From a virus, in the IMG/VR virus record IMGVR_UViG_3300048928_000203, positions 1 through 48,978 of that record: 48,978 bases of DNA; one strand, 5' to 3'. The position numbers and the translations under genes were made by a program. Numbering within the stretch: position 1 is the stretch's first letter; each line of letters begins with the position of its first letter. The notes under the pieces are model-generated. The model was not told the DNA's origin, did not search any database, and saw only the letters and a list, made by a program, of their open reading frames with translations. Below are positions 45,809 through 48,978 of the stretch, piece after piece.

Positions 45809-47013
45809 TGGCTATTCGTCCTGATTATGACATCGGCACAGTGACGCTTGTTGCCAGCAGCGCAAACTTCACCACAACAGGTGCATCGCTCCAGACGGCC
45901 GCTGTTCAAGCCGGTGACGCTATTATCACGCCATCAGGGCATGTGCTGATTATTGCGTCTATTACAGGCCAAAATAGCGGAACACTGTTTCTTCCTTGCC
46001 CTGCAGGTGCAGCAGGATCGAATTTACCTCTTCGCATCCGCTTCCAGCCAGACGGCAGCCGGTATCAGGGTGCGGTGAGAAATCTGGTTGACCTTCTATC
46101 GAGTGGCAATATTGAAGCATTCGCCGCGCTCGTTGGTGCAGCCGGCCTCGTTCCGATCTTTACCGGCATAGGAACGATGGATTTGGCCGATCCTGCTACG
46201 TTCGGCATTCAAGACCCAAACGGCAATCTTGGCAAGTTGGCAGCGCTGACTTTATCTCAGAACAAATTCTTTCGAACCGATGCATCTGGGGATATTACCC
46301 TTGGACAGGTCGCAGACGCCGCATCCTCTATGCTTTCGTTGGAAGGTAAAGCATATGGGTTGCCGTACTATTCTGGAACGACTACGGCGGTTCTAGCGGA
46401 TATTCGGTGTCTCTATTCTTATAACTGGATTATAAATGGTGACTTCTCAGTCAATCAAAGAGGTGGTGTAAAGAAGCCAGCAAATGGCGTCTACGGCTAC
46501 GATCGATGGAAAGGGCATGCCAACGGGATAGAACAAGTCGTTGAGGCCTTCCCGGGTGGGGAGTGTACTCTGAACTGGAGTGGTGGCGGTATGGGTTCGT
46601 TAGGCGCGAACAATGGAACTTCGCCCATTAGGGCTACCGTTTCATCTGGAAACCTATCCATTGTTGTTCCGCAGACAGCTACAAATGTATCTCTCGTCAT
46701 AGGCGATGCTAGGGATAGAAACCTTTGGTCGCCGCGACCACTAGGGTTGGAAATGTTTCTCTGCCAAAGATATTTTCAGCGGGTTTCGCAAGTCGAGTTT
46801 CAGGCTGCGCCAGTAAGCGGTTATTCTCTTCGCTGCACAACATTGTTGCCAGTTCCTATGCGTGTAAGCCCAGCGATATCATTTACCCCCGTATCTGGAT
46901 CAGGCCATGCGGTTTCATCTTCTAGCATAGCAGGCCGACTGTACCTGGCTGCGTTCCCAGATAGTCAGGGAGTAATTTCTGTCAGTCAGATTAAGCTAGA
47001 TGCGGAGATTTGA
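45808..47013 (+). CDS. Tail fibre / receptor-binding protein
   Basis: A 401-residue protein. The N-terminal 90 residues (IRPDYDIGTVTLVASSANFT, LQTAAVQAGDAIITPSGHVL) form a docking domain common in alphaproteobacterial phage fibres. A helical-acidic middle follows (GAVRNLVDLLSSGNIEAFAAL). From residue about 208 comes a jelly-roll carbohydrate-binding-like domain: YNWIINGDFSVNQRGG, YGYDRWKGHANG, LEMFLCQRYFQRV. The INGDF.v.QRG..y..DRW pattern is typical of phage and viral receptor-binding tips. It would determine host range. Confidence 0.8.
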   Translation: MAIRPDYDIGTVTLVASSANFTTTGASLQTAAVQAGDAIITPSGHVLIIASITGQNSGTLFLPCPAGAAGSNLPLRIRFQPDGSRYQGAVRNLVDLLSSGNIEAFAALVGAAGLVPIFTGIGTMDLADPATFGIQDPNGNLGKLAALTLSQNKFFRTDASGDITLGQVADAASSMLSLEGKAYGLPYYSGTTTAVLADIRCLYSYNWIINGDFSVNQRGGVKKPANGVYGYDRWKGHANGIEQVVEAFPGGECTLNWSGGGMGSLGANNGTSPIRATVSSGNLSIVVPQTATNVSLVIGDARDRNLWSPRPLGLEMFLCQRYFQRVSQVEFQAAPVSGYSLRCTTLLPVPMRVSPAISFTPVSGSGHAVSSSSIAGRLYLAAFPDSQGVISVSQIKLDAEI

Positions 47014-47014
47014 A

Positions 47015-47437
47015 ATGATAACAATGGCATCTTATAATATGGACGGGACCATAACAGTTATCATTGATGAAGTAGAAATGGCAATCCCCAATGACATTGA
47101 AAATCGCCACCGCGCCATGCTAGCCGAGTGGGAAGCAGATGGTAACGTCATCGCACCGTATGCCGAACCTACTCTTACGCCCGAAGAAAAGCGCGAACGG
47201 ATGCCGCGACTGACAGCGCGCCAGCTTCGCCTCGGCCTGCTCCATCTCGGAAAGTTGGCGGAGGTCCCTGTAGCTATCGCTGCATTGTCGGAGCCGGAAC
47301 GCTCGCAGGCGCAAATCGAATGGGATTTTGCGAGCGAATTTCACCGCCTCCATCCGCTGATAGTGAAACTTATCCCCATCCTTGGGTTGATCGACGATCA
47401 GGTTGACCCTGTATGGGAAAGCCATTACCTAGTTTAG
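47015..47437 (+). CDS. Tail fibre-associated protein (chaperone-like)
   Basis: A 140-residue protein from ATG 47015 behind GGAG. The first 40 residues are a small beta unit (ASYNMDGTITVIIDEVEMAIP). The C-terminal half, PRLTARQLRLGLLHLGKLAEVPVAIAAL then EWDFASEFHRLHPLIVKLIPILG, is a conserved helical domain found after fibre genes in many rhizobial phages. Fibre assembly chaperone is a reasonable inference from position. Confidence 0.7.
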   Translation: MITMASYNMDGTITVIIDEVEMAIPNDIENRHRAMLAEWEADGNVIAPYAEPTLTPEEKRERMPRLTARQLRLGLLHLGKLAEVPVAIAALSEPERSQAQIEWDFASEFHRLHPLIVKLIPILGLIDDQVDPVWESHYLV

Positions 47438-47438
47438 A

Positions 47439-48161
47439 TCAAGAAACCGCTTCGATATGGAGTGGTCTTTCCCTGAATGGACTGTATGAGCGTCCTTTTG
47501 GGACATACTCAAGCACCATGTCAGTTTCATCGGCTAGATAATCGTATCCGATCTCCTGAATGCCGGACGTGTCAATTTTATTGTAAAGTTCAGCTCTGGC
47601 TCGCCGGTTTTCAGAATGGATCATCTTCAGGTGGTAGAGATTGATGTCTGACACCTGCATTGAATAGCCAGCGTTCATAGGATACCAGGCCGAATGAACA
47701 TTGTTGTTCATGAACTCTTGGCCTTCATTTAAAGCGAATAGTCGGTAACCTTTCTTCTGCCCCCAAACGCCGTCAGTACGGTATTTGTCTACGGCGAACA
47801 TCTCCCGGACATGGACGCCCCAGATTATTTTTCGGTCACCTGAAGAGAGTTCACGAATTTTCTCTTTTGCTCCGATTTCGAGGCGCTCGTCTGGGTCCAT
47901 GCAAAGTACCCAATCAGCACCATGTTGTCGGGCAGCTTCAATCAATGAGCGTCGAACTTCGCCTTCGTGGTACCAGAGTTCAGTGCGCTTGGTATCATCC
48001 CACGCAATCCACCCGTCAGTAAACGGAGCTACGTTCTCGAGCATATCTGGAACTAGGTTTTGATCATAACGATAAGCAAAGAGGCATATTACTTTTGGGC
48101 GCTTGGCCCGCAAGCCGATGCGCTGCAATAGTGATGGCTTCTTTATGTTAACAGTAATCAT
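47439..48161 (-). CDS. Glycosyltransferase-like protein (family 2 fold), cargo gene
   Basis: A 240-residue protein on the minus strand behind AGGGA. GT-A features: KVICLFAYRYDQNLVPDMLENV, DGWIAWDD, then ADWVLCMDPDERLE with the metal-binding DPD, and a later HLKMIHSENRR. No signal or membrane anchor is seen. It is oriented against the late operon and ends 2 bases after its last gene. Prophage glycosyltransferases often modify O-antigen and block superinfection; that is inference here. Confidence 0.8.
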   Translation of the reverse strand: MITVNIKKPSLLQRIGLRAKRPKVICLFAYRYDQNLVPDMLENVAPFTDGWIAWDDTKRTELWYHEGEVRRSLIEAARQHGADWVLCMDPDERLEIGAKEKIRELSSGDRKIIWGVHVREMFAVDKYRTDGVWGQKKGYRLFALNEGQEFMNNNVHSAWYPMNAGYSMQVSDINLYHLKMIHSENRRARAELYNKIDTSGIQEIGYDYLADETDMVLEYVPKGRSYSPFRERPLHIEAVS

Positions 48162-48464
48162 TAATGATCCCTAACCGAATGAAAGCATTGGATAGCACCC
48201 TTTAGAAAGATGCAATATGCTATGTCGGTATTTCTCTTTAGCCTGCTGTCCCTATGCGTCTCTTTTCGTCCTTAAAGCGTGTTTCCCACAGATCATAAGG
48301 GCGAAACGCAACCTCTTTATTTACTGACTTTTCTTGATCGCTTGTTCGATCTTTTTCGTTCTGATTGGTCAACGTGATATCCCATGAAAAATGTTTCGCG
48401 CTTTCTAAGCGTACTCGAAGCTAATCGCAACCAGTGATTTTGTAATCATAGCCTGACTTACCCC
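48162..48464. other. AT-rich intergenic region
   Basis: About 300 bases upstream of the glycosyltransferase, noticeably AT-richer than the rest, which fits a promoter for that minus-strand gene. No clear gene, RNA or repeat is visible. Confidence 0.4.
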
Positions 48465-48486
48465 ACCGCCCTTGAGGCGGTTTTTT
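48465..48486 (+). terminator. Intrinsic terminator
   Basis: ACCGCC (48465-48470) pairs with GGCGGT (48476-48481) around CTTGA, followed by TTTTTT. No plus-strand gene ends just upstream, so it may stop late read-through or end an unseen small RNA. Confidence 0.8.
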
Positions 48487-48611
48487 CATGCCGAAAGAAA
48501 AGCCCGGCGTGTGGAATGAAGGATAGCACGAGTTGGGGCTACGCAGATCTCCAGTCGCGTCTCGAAGATAATCTGCGCTCGGCAATCTTACACCCGACCT
48601 TGAACTAAGAA

Positions 48612-48645
48612 AACCCCGGCAGGCGGGCAGCCATGAACCGGGGTT
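48612..48645. repeat. Hairpin unit A
   Basis: AACCCCGG (48612-48619) pairs with CCGGGGTT (48638-48645). TACTCACT follows, as in unit B. CTCAGCGTCAAGAGTTGAAAA ends the unit near 48730. Confidence 0.65.
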
Positions 48646-48736
48646 ACTCACTGGCGCAACTCGAGCAATGCTTCGATCCGGTGAATAACCTCGATTTAGT
48701 GTCCGGCATCTCAGCGTCAAGAGTTGAAAAAGCAAA

Positions 48737-48766
48737 AACCCCAGCCGGAGGGAACCAACTGGGGTT
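48737..48766. repeat. Hairpin unit B
   Basis: AACCCCA (48737-48743) pairs with TGGGGTT (48760-48766), again followed by TACTCACT. The sequence TCAACGTCAAGAGTTGAAAA at 48832-48851 matches 48711-48730 in unit A with one change, exactly 121 bp apart. Confidence 0.65.
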
Positions 48767-48856
48767 ACTCACTTTGCATTCAAGCGGGGGCTGTGATGCT
48801 GTGAACAGATGGAAAATTAGCGTTCATTCTCTCAACGTCAAGAGTTGAAAAGAAAA

Positions 48857-48893
48857 AGCCCCAGCTCGTGGGTATCACTACCGAGCTGAGGCT
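48857..48893. repeat. Hairpin unit C
   Basis: AGCCCCAGCTCG (48857-48868) pairs with CGAGCTGAGGCT (48882-48893), 11 of 12 positions. It follows the second GTCAAGAGTTGAAAA block as unit B follows the first, so it is a diverged third copy. Confidence 0.55.
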
Positions 48894-48978
48894 CTGCATA
48901 CGACCTGTCTGCGGTGACGTCCTTATGCATTAGCATCTTCTCATAAAAGTTCTGCAATGCAATGAACGGTAGCGTACA

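Larger units (their letters stand above)
48487..48978. other. Non-coding region with repeated hairpins
   Basis: About 490 bases with no convincing gene. It holds three similar units, each an A-run plus C-rich hairpin, two of them with an exact 121-bp period. A 71-residue open frame from 48633 starts inside the first hairpin and is not supported. Confidence 0.55.

Noticed and set aside
48633-48848. 71-residue frame near the right end
   Set aside because: The start lies inside hairpin A and the frame is a by-product of the 121-bp repeats; composition is not protein-like.

Overview
The window holds most of a temperate, HK97-type tailed prophage in the chromosome of an alphaproteobacterium, probably a member of the Rhizobiales close to Brucella/Ochrobactrum. 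That placement is inferred from the character of the proteins (GTA-type tail genes, rhizobial small-protein families), not from a marker gene. The left 0.5 kb is host-like: the 5' end of a membrane-protein gene on the minus strand, then tRNA-Lys(TTT), a classic integration site. From about 0.5 kb to the end everything looks like phage. No integrase, holin or endolysin was recognised and no second copy of the tRNA 3' end was seen, so the right boundary probably lies beyond the window, or those genes are lost.

Layout. (1) 0.5-5.9 kb, attachment and immunity region: repeats next to the tRNA, an excisionase-like protein, a leftward operon of small genes driven by a consensus promoter near 4.76 kb, and an S24-type CI-like repressor facing a consensus rightward promoter that carries an operator dyad. 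Four small plus-strand paralogues are scattered through the leftward operon; a fifth relative lies at 21.7 kb. (2) 5.9-26.8 kb, rightward early operon for DNA metabolism: Sak4-like ATPase, DUF669 protein, a Pol-beta-fold nucleotidyltransferase-like protein, a phage beta sliding clamp (DnaN), a Cas4/RecB-like nuclease, an SF2 helicase, two adenine and one cytosine DNA methyltransferases, a primase-polymerase/helicase, a VRR-NUC nuclease and a sigma-region-4-like putative regulator. Many of these genes share an extended ribosome-binding leader (ACACGAGGAG), and twelve of the proteins carry a short (A)NDN peptide. A minus-strand DUF4145 gene and a 140-bp cluster of dyads built from one half-site sit at 24.1-25.15 kb. 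(3) 26.8-27.4 kb: about 370 bp with several long inverted repeats, then two phage tRNAs (Thr and Met). (4) 27.4-47.4 kb, late operon: HNH protein, TerS, TerL, portal, S49 protease, major capsid protein (split by a frameshift), head-tail joining proteins, tail tube, tail chaperones (apparent -1 frameshift pair), tape measure, distal tail proteins, a GNAT enzyme, a J-like tail-tip protein and fibre proteins. (5) 47.4-49.0 kb: a minus-strand glycosyltransferase, a terminator and a set of repeated hairpins with a 121-bp period.

How it fits together. The repressor would hold divergent left and right promoters shut. On induction the early operon would replicate the genome with a phage helicase-primase and clamp recruiting the host polymerase, recombine it with the Sak4/DUF669/nuclease set, and protect it with three methyltransferases. 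The late operon contains two strong internal intrinsic terminators, so late transcription may need antitermination. The structured RNA region ahead of it and the sigma-like protein are the natural suspects. The capsid frameshift, if real, would make this prophage unable to build heads.
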